NCBI GenBank assembly: GCA_943787175.1
Contig: CALSLK010000031.1
Location: forward strand, 31,527 to 95,526
Length of the DNA stretch: 64,000 bases
Direction of reading: 5' to 3'
Source of the DNA: an uncultured Alphaproteobacteria bacterium
Lineage (GTDB): Bacteria > Pseudomonadota > Alphaproteobacteria > SP197
In this document: piece after piece, positions 46,707 through 55,740 of the stretch
How positions within the stretch are numbered: position 1 is the stretch's first letter
How the letters are laid out: each line of letters opens with the position of its first letter
Made by a program: the position numbers and the translations under genes
Notes under the pieces: generated by a model
What the model saw: only the letters and a program-made list of their open reading frames with translations
Databases searched by the model: none
Told to the model about the DNA's origin: nothing

Positions 46707-47855
46707 ATGGCCGCAGTTGATGCCTTCCCCGTCGAGAACGTTACCGACGATCCCACAACGACCTTCACCCTGCCGTCGCCCTGGTACTTCAAGCCCGAGG
46801 TTTACGAGAAGGAGAAGGAAGAGATCTTCTTCAAATCCTGGCGTGTTGTCTGCCATGCCAGCGAGGTCGCCAATCCAGGCGATTACGCCACGGTCGATAT
46901 CCACGGGCAGGGCGTCTTTGTGGTCCGCGGGCGCGACGGCAATCTGCGTGCTTTCTACAATGTCTGCCAGCACCGCGCGCACGAACTGCTGCAGGGCAAG
47001 GGCAATGTGAAAGCGGTCATCACCTGCCCCTATCACGCCTGGGCCTATGGCACCGATGGCGGCCTGCGGACCGCGCGTAACTGCGAAAACGTGAAGGGTT
47101 TCGACAAATCAGATTTCAGTCTGGCCACCGTGCGCGTGCAGGAGTTCACGGGTTTCGTTTTCGTCAATCTGGATGACGACGCCAAACCCATGAACGAATG
47201 GGCGCCTGGTTTCGAAGATTGCGTGCGCCAGTGGTTCCCCGAGGTCGAGGATGTGCGCGTCGCCAGCCAGAAGGATTTCGAGATCGAAGCCAACTGGAAG
47301 GTCGTCGTCGAGAACGCGATCGAGGGTTATCATTTTCCCAATTCCGGTCCGATCCATCGCGAGCTCTGCGACATCATCGATCTGCCCGGAACCAAGCTCC
47401 AGATTCACGACAACTGGCTCGCCATCATCTCGCCCCCGGGCGAAAACAAGGGCGATGTCTATCCCTGGCCTGTCGATGGTGAGGGCCAGAGCAACGGCAA
47501 CGGCCACTTCATCACGCTGTTCCTGTGGCCCGACTGGATCATCTACTACTGGCCCCACATGGACATGATCTCGACCTTCCTCATGCGCCCCACCGGCGGT
47601 GAATCCAGCGTCGTCGAAAACGCCTATTACAACGTGCCCGGCCGTGGCGATGACGAAACCACACGCGGTGCCGTGGAATGGTTCAACGAACGCCTGGGCC
47701 CCGAAGACAAGGACCTCAACGAAGGTGTCCAGCGCGGCATTCGCTCAAAGGGTTATTACCAGGGCCGCCTGTTCGCCCAGAAAGGCGAATCCGGCGGCAG
47801 CGAACACTGCGTCCACGCCTTCCAGTCCTGGGTGAAGGATGCACTGCTGGCGTGA
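46707..47855 (+). CDS. Rieske non-heme iron oxygenase, alpha subunit (second of four)
   Basis: 382 residues; ATG 46707 with CTGGAG upstream. Rieske ligands Cys87, His89, Cys107, His110 (VCQHRAHELL ... TCPYHAWAYG). The iron site is VENAIEGYHFPNSGPIHREL, with His209 and the next His at 217, a spacing of seven residues instead of the usual four. The fourth oxygenase (50586) is a clear paralog with the same spacing and length. FDKSDFSL after the Rieske domain is shared too. Likely one of a pair of monooxygenases acting on successive methylated intermediates. Confidence 0.9.
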   Translation: MAAVDAFPVENVTDDPTTTFTLPSPWYFKPEVYEKEKEEIFFKSWRVVCHASEVANPGDYATVDIHGQGVFVVRGRDGNLRAFYNVCQHRAHELLQGKGNVKAVITCPYHAWAYGTDGGLRTARNCENVKGFDKSDFSLATVRVQEFTGFVFVNLDDDAKPMNEWAPGFEDCVRQWFPEVEDVRVASQKDFEIEANWKVVVENAIEGYHFPNSGPIHRELCDIIDLPGTKLQIHDNWLAIISPPGENKGDVYPWPVDGEGQSNGNGHFITLFLWPDWIIYYWPHMDMISTFLMRPTGGESSVVENAYYNVPGRGDDETTRGAVEWFNERLGPEDKDLNEGVQRGIRSKGYYQGRLFAQKGESGGSEHCVHAFQSWVKDALLA

Positions 47856-47884
47856 GGCAAAACCTGATCGCTCGCCCAACCACT

Positions 47885-47960
47885 GTGTCATCCCGGACGA
47901 CCAGCGGAAGAGTCTGGACCTCGACAGGCAGGTGCTGAGTTCTCGTGGCCCCGGATCACC
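47885..47960. repeat. Degenerate extragenic palindrome, copy 3
   Basis: GTGTCATCCCGGACGACCAG at 47885 and the following 19 bases match the left arm of copy 1 with several changes; the right arm (CTCGTGGCCCCGGATCAC region) is only loosely complementary. Lies between two plus-strand Rieske genes (gap 47856-48078, otherwise without visible content). Confidence 0.6.
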
Positions 47961-48078
47961 GCGCTGGGGATTGCAGAGGTTGCTTCTCGGAACATCTTGA
48001 TCCGCCCTAGCCCCTGTTTTCCCGGATCGTGTACACTCTGGGCCTGATCGAATGCCGGTTGAGAGAAGGAGATTGGTT

Positions 48079-49257
48079 TTGGCGATTACCAGCAACGAAG
48101 AACGCGAGATCATCCAGACGCTGCTCAGTAACTGCAGTAACGACACCACGGATATGGTGCCCGATGTCGAGTTCAATCCGGTTTCCAACTACACCGATCC
48201 CGACCGTCTGAAACAGGAGATCGATGTTCTCTTCCGTCGGTTCCCGATCATTGTTGGCCACGTTGGACAGCTTGCTGAGCCAGGCCAGTTCATCACGCAT
48301 AACGAAACCGGCGTGCCCATCCTGGTCACCCGCAACCGGAAGGGCGAACTCAAGGCGTTCATGAACGTTTGTCGCCACCGGGGCATGCGTGTTGCCAATG
48401 AGGCCTGCGGCAAGGCTGCCATGTTCACCTGCCCCTATCACAGCTGGAACTATGACCTCGATGGACGGTTGCGCGGTATGCCTCAGCCCGACGGATTCGA
48501 GAACATCGATAAGGAGAGCCTCGGGCTTGTCGCGCTGCCCGTCGGCGAAAGGTTCGGACTCATCTGGGTAAGGCCCTCGGTTGGCGACGAGGCCTTCGAT
48601 CTCGATGCCTGGCTCGCACCCATGGCAGATCAGCTGGAGTCACTCGATCTGGGCGGCCATGCGATCTTCCGGTCCTGGTCGGTTGAATCCAACATGAGCT
48701 GGCGCCTGGCTCTGGAAGGGTTTCTGGAATCCTATCATTTCTGCTCGGCGCACAAACATTCGGCCTGTGCCGCCTATCTCGACAATCAGAGTGTTTTCCG
48801 TGACCTCTATCCCCATGTCCGACATGCGGTGCCGCTACCCAAGGTCCTGGAACTGGGAGAGCAGGCGCCCGAAACCTGGGACTACCGGCCCAACTTCATG
48901 ACGCAGAACTATCTGTTCCCCTGCAACTTCGTCCAGGTCATGACCGACCACGTCTACATCCACTCTATCTTTCCCAACGGCCCAGGTTCCTGCCTGTTCC
49001 AGTGCATGATGCTTGTGCCGGAAGCGCCCGAAACGGAAAAGGCCGAACGCTACTGGAACCGCAACTACAAGGTCGTCGAAACGGTCTTTGGTGAGGACTT
49101 CGAGATCGGACAGAAGATTCAGGCCGGGCTGGAGACGGGCGCCAACGAACATTTTGTGTTCGGTCGTTACGAGCGTGGCCTTCACTTAGCCCAGAAGGCG
49201 ATTGATGATGCTCTTGAGGGCCGTCTTACCGCCTGTCACGGCGCTGCCCCATCGTGA
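48079..49257 (+). CDS. Rieske non-heme iron oxygenase, alpha subunit (third of four)
   Basis: 392 residues from TTG 48079, chosen because AAGGAG (48066-48071) lies seven bases upstream; ATG 48052 would put that site inside the gene. Rieske motif VCRHRGMRVANEACGK ... FTCPYHSWNYD with normal spacing. The iron site is LEGFLESYHFCSAHKHS. Distinct from the other three: longer N-terminal region and different C-terminal domain (QNYLFPCNFVQVMTDHVYIH). Follows a repeat-containing gap, so it may have its own promoter. Confidence 0.88.
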   Translation: MAITSNEEREIIQTLLSNCSNDTTDMVPDVEFNPVSNYTDPDRLKQEIDVLFRRFPIIVGHVGQLAEPGQFITHNETGVPILVTRNRKGELKAFMNVCRHRGMRVANEACGKAAMFTCPYHSWNYDLDGRLRGMPQPDGFENIDKESLGLVALPVGERFGLIWVRPSVGDEAFDLDAWLAPMADQLESLDLGGHAIFRSWSVESNMSWRLALEGFLESYHFCSAHKHSACAAYLDNQSVFRDLYPHVRHAVPLPKVLELGEQAPETWDYRPNFMTQNYLFPCNFVQVMTDHVYIHSIFPNGPGSCLFQCMMLVPEAPETEKAERYWNRNYKVVETVFGEDFEIGQKIQAGLETGANEHFVFGRYERGLHLAQKAIDDALEGRLTACHGAAPS

Positions 49258-49314
49258 AGGTCCAACTAGCATTCTACCGATACGCAGGAGCCATGAACCA
49301 GCCGCACCACGACC

Positions 49315-50577
49315 ATGCCCATCGTGGATGACCGCGAGACAAAACGATCCATCGGCCGGTCCGTGCATGATCATGGTGCGGCACAGATCGATATGCTTGC
49401 CCTGCGGGCTTACCGGCTTTCCCGCATCCAGGCCGAACTGAAAAAGCTCGATGCTGCTGCTGCGCTGTTCGCCGAGCCCAACCACATCCGCTACGCCACG
49501 GGCGTGCGCAACATGCAGCCCTGGTCCATGCACACCAGCTTCCGCACGTCCTTCGTGCCGGCAGAGGGCAGAGCGATCGCGTTTGAATACGGTGGTTCCG
49601 AACATCTGGCATCCGGCCTTGAAACCATTGCCGAAGTCCGCCCTGCGCCGCCGCTGTTCTATTCCGAACGCAACCGCGACACCGGTGCATTGGATCAGCG
49701 CGTCGCGGCCTGGGCCGCAGAGATTGCCGAACTGACACGCGCCGCCGGTGGCAGCCGTCTGGCCATCGACCGCCATGTTGATCACTTCAGCGCCATGGCT
49801 CTGGAAAGTGCTGGCCTGGAACTGGTGTCGGCCAAGACCGCTCTGGCGCACGCTCAGTCGATCAAGTCCCGCGAGGAACTGCTCTGCCTGGGTGCTTCCA
49901 TCTCGGTTGCGGAAACCGCAATCCATCGTCTGCGCGAAGCGCTGGAACCGGGCATGACCGAAATCGAGTTGTGGTCGATCCTGGAAGGCACGAACGCACA
50001 GATGGGCGGCGAATATCTCGACACGCGCCTGCTGTCGTCGGGCGGGCGCACCAATCCCTGGTATCAGGAAGCCACGGACCGGATCGTGCGCCCCGGTGAT
50101 CTCGTTGCACTCGATACCGACATGATCGGCCCCTTCGGCTATGACGCCGATATCAGCCGCACTTTCCTGACACCGTCCAACCGCCCCACGGCTGTGCAGA
50201 TGGAGCTTTATCAACTCGCTTACGAGCAACTGCATCACAACCTGGAACTCATGCGCCCGGGCATGACATTCCGTGAGATGTCAGAGAAGAGTTTCATCCT
50301 GCCCGACAAGTACCGCGCCCAGGAGATGGCCATGGTCTGGCACGGCGTCGGCCTTTACGGCGGCTGGCCCACCGTGGTCGCCAAGCGTTACCTCACCGAC
50401 TTCAGCGATGACGGCCCGGTCGAACCCGGCCTCGTTCTGTGCTGCGAAGCTTATGTCGGCGAAGTCGGCGGCGCCGAAGGTGTCAAACTCGAACAATGTG
50501 CCGTCGTCACGCAAACCGGCGCCAGCCTGCTCACCAGCTTTCCGTTCGAGGAAGACCTGCTGGGCCGACAGATTTAG
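49315..50577 (+). CDS. M24-fold DddP-like protein lacking DMSP-lyase catalytic residues
   Basis: 420 residues. Closely follows DddP-type sequences (HIRYATGVRNMQPW, TRLLSSGGRTNPWYQE). The five metal ligands are present with DddP spacing: Asp269, Asp279 (ALDTDMIGPFGYDADIS), His343 (VWHGVGLYGGWP), Glu378 and Glu393. The residue six after the metal His, an Asp proposed as base in DddP (Asp377 in Ruegeria numbering as I recall it), is Gly349, and the Tyr five before it is Met338. DMSP lyase activity is therefore doubtful; a metal-dependent C-N or C-S hydrolase of a related compound is more likely. An ATG with a better RBS (49293, GCAGGAG) opens only 12 codons in another frame, so the N-terminus is uncertain. 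Four Rieske genes flank it. Confidence 0.85.
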   Translation: MPIVDDRETKRSIGRSVHDHGAAQIDMLALRAYRLSRIQAELKKLDAAAALFAEPNHIRYATGVRNMQPWSMHTSFRTSFVPAEGRAIAFEYGGSEHLASGLETIAEVRPAPPLFYSERNRDTGALDQRVAAWAAEIAELTRAAGGSRLAIDRHVDHFSAMALESAGLELVSAKTALAHAQSIKSREELLCLGASISVAETAIHRLREALEPGMTEIELWSILEGTNAQMGGEYLDTRLLSSGGRTNPWYQEATDRIVRPGDLVALDTDMIGPFGYDADISRTFLTPSNRPTAVQMELYQLAYEQLHHNLELMRPGMTFREMSEKSFILPDKYRAQEMAMVWHGVGLYGGWPTVVAKRYLTDFSDDGPVEPGLVLCCEAYVGEVGGAEGVKLEQCAVVTQTGASLLTSFPFEEDLLGRQI

Positions 50578-50585
50578 GAGACATC

Positions 50586-51731
50586 ATGGTTCAGAAACAT
50601 CAGCCCGATCTTGGCGGCTTCGACACTGATCCCGACCGTTCGTTCAACATGCCGGCGGCCTATTACACCGATCAGGCCATCTTCGAGCGTGAGAAAGAAG
50701 CGATCTTCTTCAAGAGCTGGCGTTTTGTCGGGCACATCACCGAAATGCCCGAACCCGGCGACTATCTGACCCAGGATATCTGCGGCCAGAACGTCTTTGT
50801 CGTGCGTGATGCAAAAGGCTGTTTCAACGGCTTCTACAACGTCTGCAAACATCGCGCCCATGAACTGGTTTCAGGGCGGCGCGGCAACGTGAAGGCCGTC
50901 ATTACCTGCCCCTATCACGCCTGGGCCTATGGCCTGGACGGAAGCCTGCGCAATGCCCGCTTCGCCGACCAGGTGAAGGGCTTCGACAAATCAGGCTTCA
51001 GCCTCTCGACCATCCGTGTGGAGATCTTCTGCGGCTTCGTTTTCGTCAACCTCGATCCCGATGCCCGGCCCATCGGGGAATGTGCGCCGGGCTTCGAAGA
51101 GACCTTCCGCGCCCATGCGCCTGATCTCGATGCCATGGTCTGGACCGGTCAGGCCAACTTCGACATCGCGGCCAATTGGAAGGTCGTGGCCGAAAACGGT
51201 CTGGATGGTTACCACGTCTTTCTTTCCGGTCCGGCCCACAAGGCACTGGGCGAACTGATGGACGGTCATAACCTCAAGATGACCACGCACGAGGGCTGGG
51301 CAAAGCTTCACGCCCATGCCGGAACCGGCGACAACAAGGCCTATGGCTACAGCACCGGTGAGGGTCAGACCGACGAATACGTCACCATGCTGCTCTGGCC
51401 CGATCTCCTGCTCTTCACGCTGCCCGGCGCCAACGGTGTCTGGAGTTTCCTGATGGCACCCGAAGGCCCCGGCCGCACCCGCGAGGAGATTGCTGCCTAC
51501 ACACCCGGCGGCACCGAGATGGATGACGCCACCAAAGAGGCCGTGCGTTACATGAACGAAGTCCTGGGGCCCGAGGATGTCGGCCTCAACATCGGCGTCC
51601 AGAAGGGCCTCAACTCACGCGGCTATCGTCAGGGTCGCCTGATGGTTGATGACGCCCGCAGCGATATGAGCGAGCACACCATCCACTTCGTCCAGCTGAT
51701 GACCCTGAAAGCCCTCGGCGATCTGGGCTGA
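50586..51731 (+). CDS. Rieske non-heme iron oxygenase, alpha subunit (fourth of four)
   Basis: 381 residues, ATG 50586 with AGGAG five bases upstream and only 8 bp after the M24 stop. Rieske ligands Cys87, His89, Cys108, His111 (VCKHRAHELVSGRRGN ... TCPYHAWAYG; one residue longer than the second oxygenase). The iron site is AENGLDGYHVFLSGPAHKAL with His210 and His218, the same seven-residue spacing as the 46707 protein, of which it is a paralog. Co-transcribed with the M24 and probably the following cupin and FAD oxidase. Confidence 0.9.
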   Translation: MVQKHQPDLGGFDTDPDRSFNMPAAYYTDQAIFEREKEAIFFKSWRFVGHITEMPEPGDYLTQDICGQNVFVVRDAKGCFNGFYNVCKHRAHELVSGRRGNVKAVITCPYHAWAYGLDGSLRNARFADQVKGFDKSGFSLSTIRVEIFCGFVFVNLDPDARPIGECAPGFEETFRAHAPDLDAMVWTGQANFDIAANWKVVAENGLDGYHVFLSGPAHKALGELMDGHNLKMTTHEGWAKLHAHAGTGDNKAYGYSTGEGQTDEYVTMLLWPDLLLFTLPGANGVWSFLMAPEGPGRTREEIAAYTPGGTEMDDATKEAVRYMNEVLGPEDVGLNIGVQKGLNSRGYRQGRLMVDDARSDMSEHTIHFVQLMTLKALGDLG

Positions 51732-51820
51732 AGAAAACAACACCGATCCGGCGCATCCGTGGCTTCCTTGAGAGACACGCGCTAACGTCGGCCAACACAG
51801 TTTCATTTATGGAGAGACCA

Positions 51821-52207
51821 ATGAGCGACGCAAAAATGTACCGCGGTAACGACATGGACCTGACTGTCAGGGAAGGCGGTGGCGGCAATGTCGTGGCGAC
51901 CGTCAATTGCGCGGTGAGTCAGAAGCTCGGCGGGGGCATCGGTGTCTTCGAGAACTGCAACGTTCCCTGGACCGTCACCTATGACGAGATCCTCTTTGGT
52001 ATCGAGGGCGTTCTGGAAATCCATACGGCCGAAGGCATCCACGAAGTCGGCCCCGGCGACATGATGTGGCTGCCCGCCGGTACCGAAATGGCCTATGTCG
52101 CCAACGAAGCCGCCAAGTTCTTCTTTGCGGTCGCGCCGGTGACCGAGTCCAAGGCAGGCTCCAGCACCGTGGTCCACACACCGGTTGCACCAAAACCAAA
52201 GGCCTGA
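51821..52207 (+). CDS. Small cupin (EutQ-like)
   Basis: 128 residues, single cupin barrel: YDEILFGIEGVLEIHTAEG followed by VGPGDMMWLPAGTEMAY. EutQ-type cupins occur in ethanolamine and other small-amine pathways. ATG 51821 is used because GGAGAG is six bases upstream; an earlier in-frame ATG at 51809 overlaps that site. The first metal motif has no obvious His pair, so it may bind a ligand without metal catalysis. In the oxygenase operon it might be a sensor or binding protein. Confidence 0.78.
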   Translation: MSDAKMYRGNDMDLTVREGGGGNVVATVNCAVSQKLGGGIGVFENCNVPWTVTYDEILFGIEGVLEIHTAEGIHEVGPGDMMWLPAGTEMAYVANEAAKFFFAVAPVTESKAGSSTVVHTPVAPKPKA

Positions 52208-52223
52208 GCGGACGCTGGCGTTC

Positions 52224-53530
52224 ATGAAGATCAAGAGCTTCCCGCGCAACGATCATACCAACGGCTGGTACAACGTACTGGGCGACCAACCGCCCGCGCA
52301 TGTTCTCAAAGGGGACAGCAAGGCGGATTGGGTGATCGTTGGCGGCGGCTTTTCCGGCCTGGCTGCCGCCCGTCGTCTGGGCGAGCTTTGCCCGGATGAT
52401 CGCGTTGTGCTGCTGGAAGCCGGACGCATCGGAGAGAACGCCTCAGGGCGCAATTCCGGCTTCGTGATCGATCTGCCCCACGCCATCTCGCAGGAGCAGC
52501 CCGAGCACGATCTGCGCCAGATCCGGGTCAACCGGCAGGCCATTGCCTGGCTCCAGGAGCTTATCGAGCGCCACCAGATCCGCTGCCAGTGGAGCCATCG
52601 TGGCAAGGTCCATGTCTCGGCAACAGATAAAGGCCGGCGCAATCTCAAGGTTCTGGCCTCGCGCCTTTCCGGACTGGGTGAAGTCGCCGAATCCTGGGAC
52701 AAGGCACGGCTCAAGGCCTATCTGGGTACCGACTACTTCGACTATGGCGTCTTCACGCCAGGTTGCATCCTCATGCAGCCGGCCGCTTTGGTGACGGGGC
52801 TGGCCCGTTCCATGCCCGCCAATGTCGAGATCTATGAAGAATCAGCCGTGTCCGAATTTTCAGATGGCGCAACCAAGTCTCTGAACACGGCTGAAGGGCA
52901 GTGTGACAACGCCCAGGGTGATTCTGGCGACCAACGGCTGGACACCGGCCTTTGGCTTTCTCGAACGTCAGCTGCTCACCATGCATACCTTCGCCAGCCT
53001 GACGCGGCCGCTCACGAAACAGGAGCAGGCTGAGCTCGGCGGTGAGGGCGACTGGGGCACGATTCCCTCAACCCTGGGCGCAACGACCATGCGCTATACG
53101 CAGGATCACCGTTTGCTGATCCGCCGCTCCCTGCGTTACCGCCCGGACTTCTCCATTGTGCCGTCCGACCTCATCCAGATTCGCCGCGAGCATGAAGACA
53201 CCCTGCGCAAGCGGTTTGCCATGCTGCCTGATCTCGAGTTCGAAGATACCTGGGGCGGCGTGCTCTGTTTCTCACGCAATCATGTACCCAAATGCGGCGC
53301 GCTGGCCGACGGCATCTGGGCGGCGGTTTGCCAGAACGGCGTTGGTGCAGCCAAGGGTACGATTTCCGGACGTGCCGTGGCCGAGCTTGCCACCGGCGCT
53401 GATACCGACCTGGTCGCCGACATGACGGCTTACGAAGAACTGCAGCGTTTTCCGCCGGCCTTCATCACCAATCTGGCGTTCCGCGCCCGGATTGCCCATG
53501 CCCGAATTCACCGCCGGCAAGGAAGCCTGA
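52224..53530 (+). CDS. FAD-dependent amine oxidase (DAO family, PuuB-like), frameshifted
   Basis: About 435 residues of a GlcO/DadA/gamma-glutamylputrescine-oxidase-type flavoprotein. Begins MKIKSFPRNDHTNGWYNVL; FAD motif WVIVGGGFSGLAAARRLGE with LLEAGRIGENASGRNSGF. The frame breaks near 52880-52905 and continues VILATNGWTPAFGFLERQLL. A second break near 53490 would give the expected PEFTAGKEA end at TGA 53528-53530; without it the frame overruns into the convergent MFS gene. Removes an amine or N-methyl group oxidatively in the same operon as the oxygenases. The stop codons of this and the MFS gene lie within a short perfect palindrome (53524-53538). Confidence 0.82.
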
Positions 53531-53531
53531 G

Positions 53532-54702
53532 TCAGGCTGTCTGGCGCAGATGTTTGCGTAATGGCCAAGCCGCCAGTGAGGAGACAATCGCGACACCGGC
53601 AGCAACCAGAAAGGCCGTTTCGTAATGGCCTGATGCTTCATAAAGAATGCCCGCCAGCCAGGGACCGGCGAATCCCGCAACGCCCCATGCCGTGAAGATG
53701 CGCCCATAAAGGGTCGGGCCCATCGTTGCTCCGGCCAGCAGGTTTACGGCAATCGGGTAAAGCGCGATGACGCCGCCATAGGAAATCTGGACCAGCGACA
53801 GGGCTGCTACGGCAATGATGGGACCGGGACCCGACGACAGGACCAGAAGGCCCAGGATCGCAAGGACAGGAAGACCCAGCAGCAGCCGGCTCACCTGGCG
53901 TTTGTCGGCAAGCCAACCCGTGGCAAAACCGCCCAGCGCATTGGTCGCGGTGATCACCATGACGCCGATGGTGATGATGATCTCGGTGCCGCCATGAACA
54001 CGCACCACTTCGGCGGCATGTCCCAGGGCCATCAGGCCCGCCATGCTGCCAGCCCCGAAGCCCAGCCAGAGCAAGGTCATGTTGGGCAGGGTGATCGGAC
54101 CCGCGACGGCCGCACTGCCGCGGGCTTGCGCTCCGGCCAGGCGATGACAAGTCCCGAGCGCCACAACAGGCACGCAGCGACGAGGCCCAGCAGAGCAAAG
54201 ACACCAGCGGCTACCAGCAGCGTCGCGGTGTGACCCTAGTTGCAGTGTTTGAGTAGCGGAACAGCCAGGTCGCAGCGCTTGCGCCCACGGCATACATCGC
54301 CGTGACCACGCCCATGGCGACGCCGCGGCGTTCGGGCAGGGCGTTGCTGGCGATGACCAGGGCAAAGCCGTAGCCGGTGCCGTTGGCAAACCCGAACAGC
54401 AGGCCGTAACCCAGATAAAGCGCGGTGACCGAGGGCAGCGGTGGAGAGCGCGGTGCCCAGCGCGGCCAGCAGACAGTGCTGCCAGTGGCAACCAGGCCGG
54501 AGACGCCAGGCGCCAGAGGCGCGGGCCGATCAGAACGGCCAGGGTCAGGCTGACCAACGCCAGGCTGTAGGCCAGACTCACGGTGTCCCTGCCGCTCTCC
54601 AGCGATGTCTTCCAGAGGCGCGACAAAGACGCTGAAGGCATGGATTGTGCCCACGCTCGTCGTCATGATGATGGCCGCAGCGAACGCCTGAACGGGCCGC
54701 AT
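53532..54702 (-). CDS. MFS transporter (oxalate/formate antiporter-like), frameshifted
   Basis: About 390 residues in pieces across all three frames. Start ATG 54702 (MRPVQAFAAAIIMTTSVGTIHAF) with GGAG upstream. SVFVAPLED is an OFA-family feature. Blocks conserved after breaks: YSLALVSLTLAVLIGPRLW, LYLGYGLLFGFANGTGYG, GVAMGVVTAMYAVGASA and, intact from about 54090 down, ITLPNMTLLWLGFGAG to the end KHLRQTA. At least four frame changes between about 54620 and 54100. Probably the uptake carrier or product exporter for the neighbouring catabolic cluster. Confidence 0.78.
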
Positions 54703-54826
54703 GGTGGCGTTCTCCTGCAAAGCAGCACGATGGCACAGGCCTTCACGATTGCGAAAGGCCCGCGACATCGCCTTGCGCCGCATTCCAGCCTCAGGCCAGA
54801 ACGGGCCCGAAAGGTAGTGGCGTGTG

Positions 54827-55110
54827 ATGGAACTCTATGGCTTGCGCGGGATCACCCATGGCTGGGGCCGAGCTCATCAATCGTGATGAGCCCCGATGGT
54901 GGCCGAGCCGTCCTGGCGCATATCGCAGACCGGCGAGGCGTTCATGGTGATCGCCACGCCGGGCGCTCCCTGCAGTTTCATCAGGCCAAGGGCGGCTCGA
55001 TCGACGGCGCTGATCGAGGCTACGGGATCATCGAGCTCGACCTGCCGGCCTGGGAGCGCAAAAAGGCCGAGTTGGGACCCGCGGCACTTGTAAATCGTGA
55101 GAACGACTCG
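54827..55110 (+). pseudogene. Paralog of the small LYGLRG/NVMSPDG protein, disrupted
   Basis: ATG 54827 opens MELYGLRGITHGWG, matching the intact protein at 38883. The frame then changes several times: LIN/VMSPDGGRAVLAHI, GEAFMVIATPGAPC, and YGIIELDLPAWERKKAELG, which aligns with the C-terminal GIIVLEFKAWTAMKAELG of the intact copy. At least three indels are needed. Either a relic or error-rich consensus. Confidence 0.65.
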
Positions 55111-55232
55111 CAACAGGCCCGGAAACCTACACAGACTGAATTTACCTGTCTAAGATGCCCGCAACGGGGCAGGGGGAAGCGCAAAACCCATGCTCCGACT
55201 AAGGTTTTTGGCGCATAGAAAAGAGGCTCACC

Positions 55233-55712
55233 ATGCAGAAATCGCTGCTGATCGATGCGGACAAGTGCACCAGCTGTCTCCAGTGTGAGATGGCTTGCTC
55301 GTTCGAACACGAAGGTACGTTCAATCCCGCCCGCTCGCGGATCAAGATCTTCGAGTTCGAGCACGGCAAACGTTCCGTTCCCTATACCTGCACCCAGTGT
55401 GCCGAGGCCTGGTGCCTGCACGCATGTCCCGTTGAAGCGCTCGTGCGCAACAAGGAGACGGGCGCGGTCGAGGTCAAGGATGACATCTGTGTCGGCTGCA
55501 AGGTCTGCACCATCGCCTGCCCGTTCGGCACGGTGAATTACAATCCCGACACCGGCAAGGTCATCAAGTGCGACCTGTGCGACGGCGACCCGCAGTGCGC
55601 CGAAGCCTGCCCGACCGACGCCATTGTTTATGTCGATGCGGCATGGACGGGCCTGGACCGCATGCAGCAGTGGGCTGCAGAGACCGACAACAAGCCGATG
55701 GCAAACGCCTGA
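55233..55712 (+). CDS. aorA: Four-cluster ferredoxin subunit of aldehyde oxidoreductase (AorA-like)
   Basis: 159-residue electron-transfer subunit with sixteen Cys in four groups: 12/15/18/22, 53/56/61/65, 86/89/92/96 and 113/116/122/126, enough for four [4Fe-4S] clusters. It passes electrons from the tungsten subunit to the flavin subunit. ATG 55233 with AAAGAGG eight bases upstream. Begins the operon aorA-aorB-aorC-moaD; gap to aorB is 28 bp. The same gene order is known from the AOR of Aromatoleum. Confidence 0.88.
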   Translation: MQKSLLIDADKCTSCLQCEMACSFEHEGTFNPARSRIKIFEFEHGKRSVPYTCTQCAEAWCLHACPVEALVRNKETGAVEVKDDICVGCKVCTIACPFGTVNYNPDTGKVIKCDLCDGDPQCAEACPTDAIVYVDAAWTGLDRMQQWAAETDNKPMANA

Positions 55713-55740
55713 CGCGCCAGAATAGGGAGAGAATCGACCA

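Noticed and set aside
49315..50577. Calling the M24 gene a DMSP lyase (dddP)
   Set aside because: Two residues thought essential for lyase activity are replaced (Gly349, Met338), although the metal site is intact.
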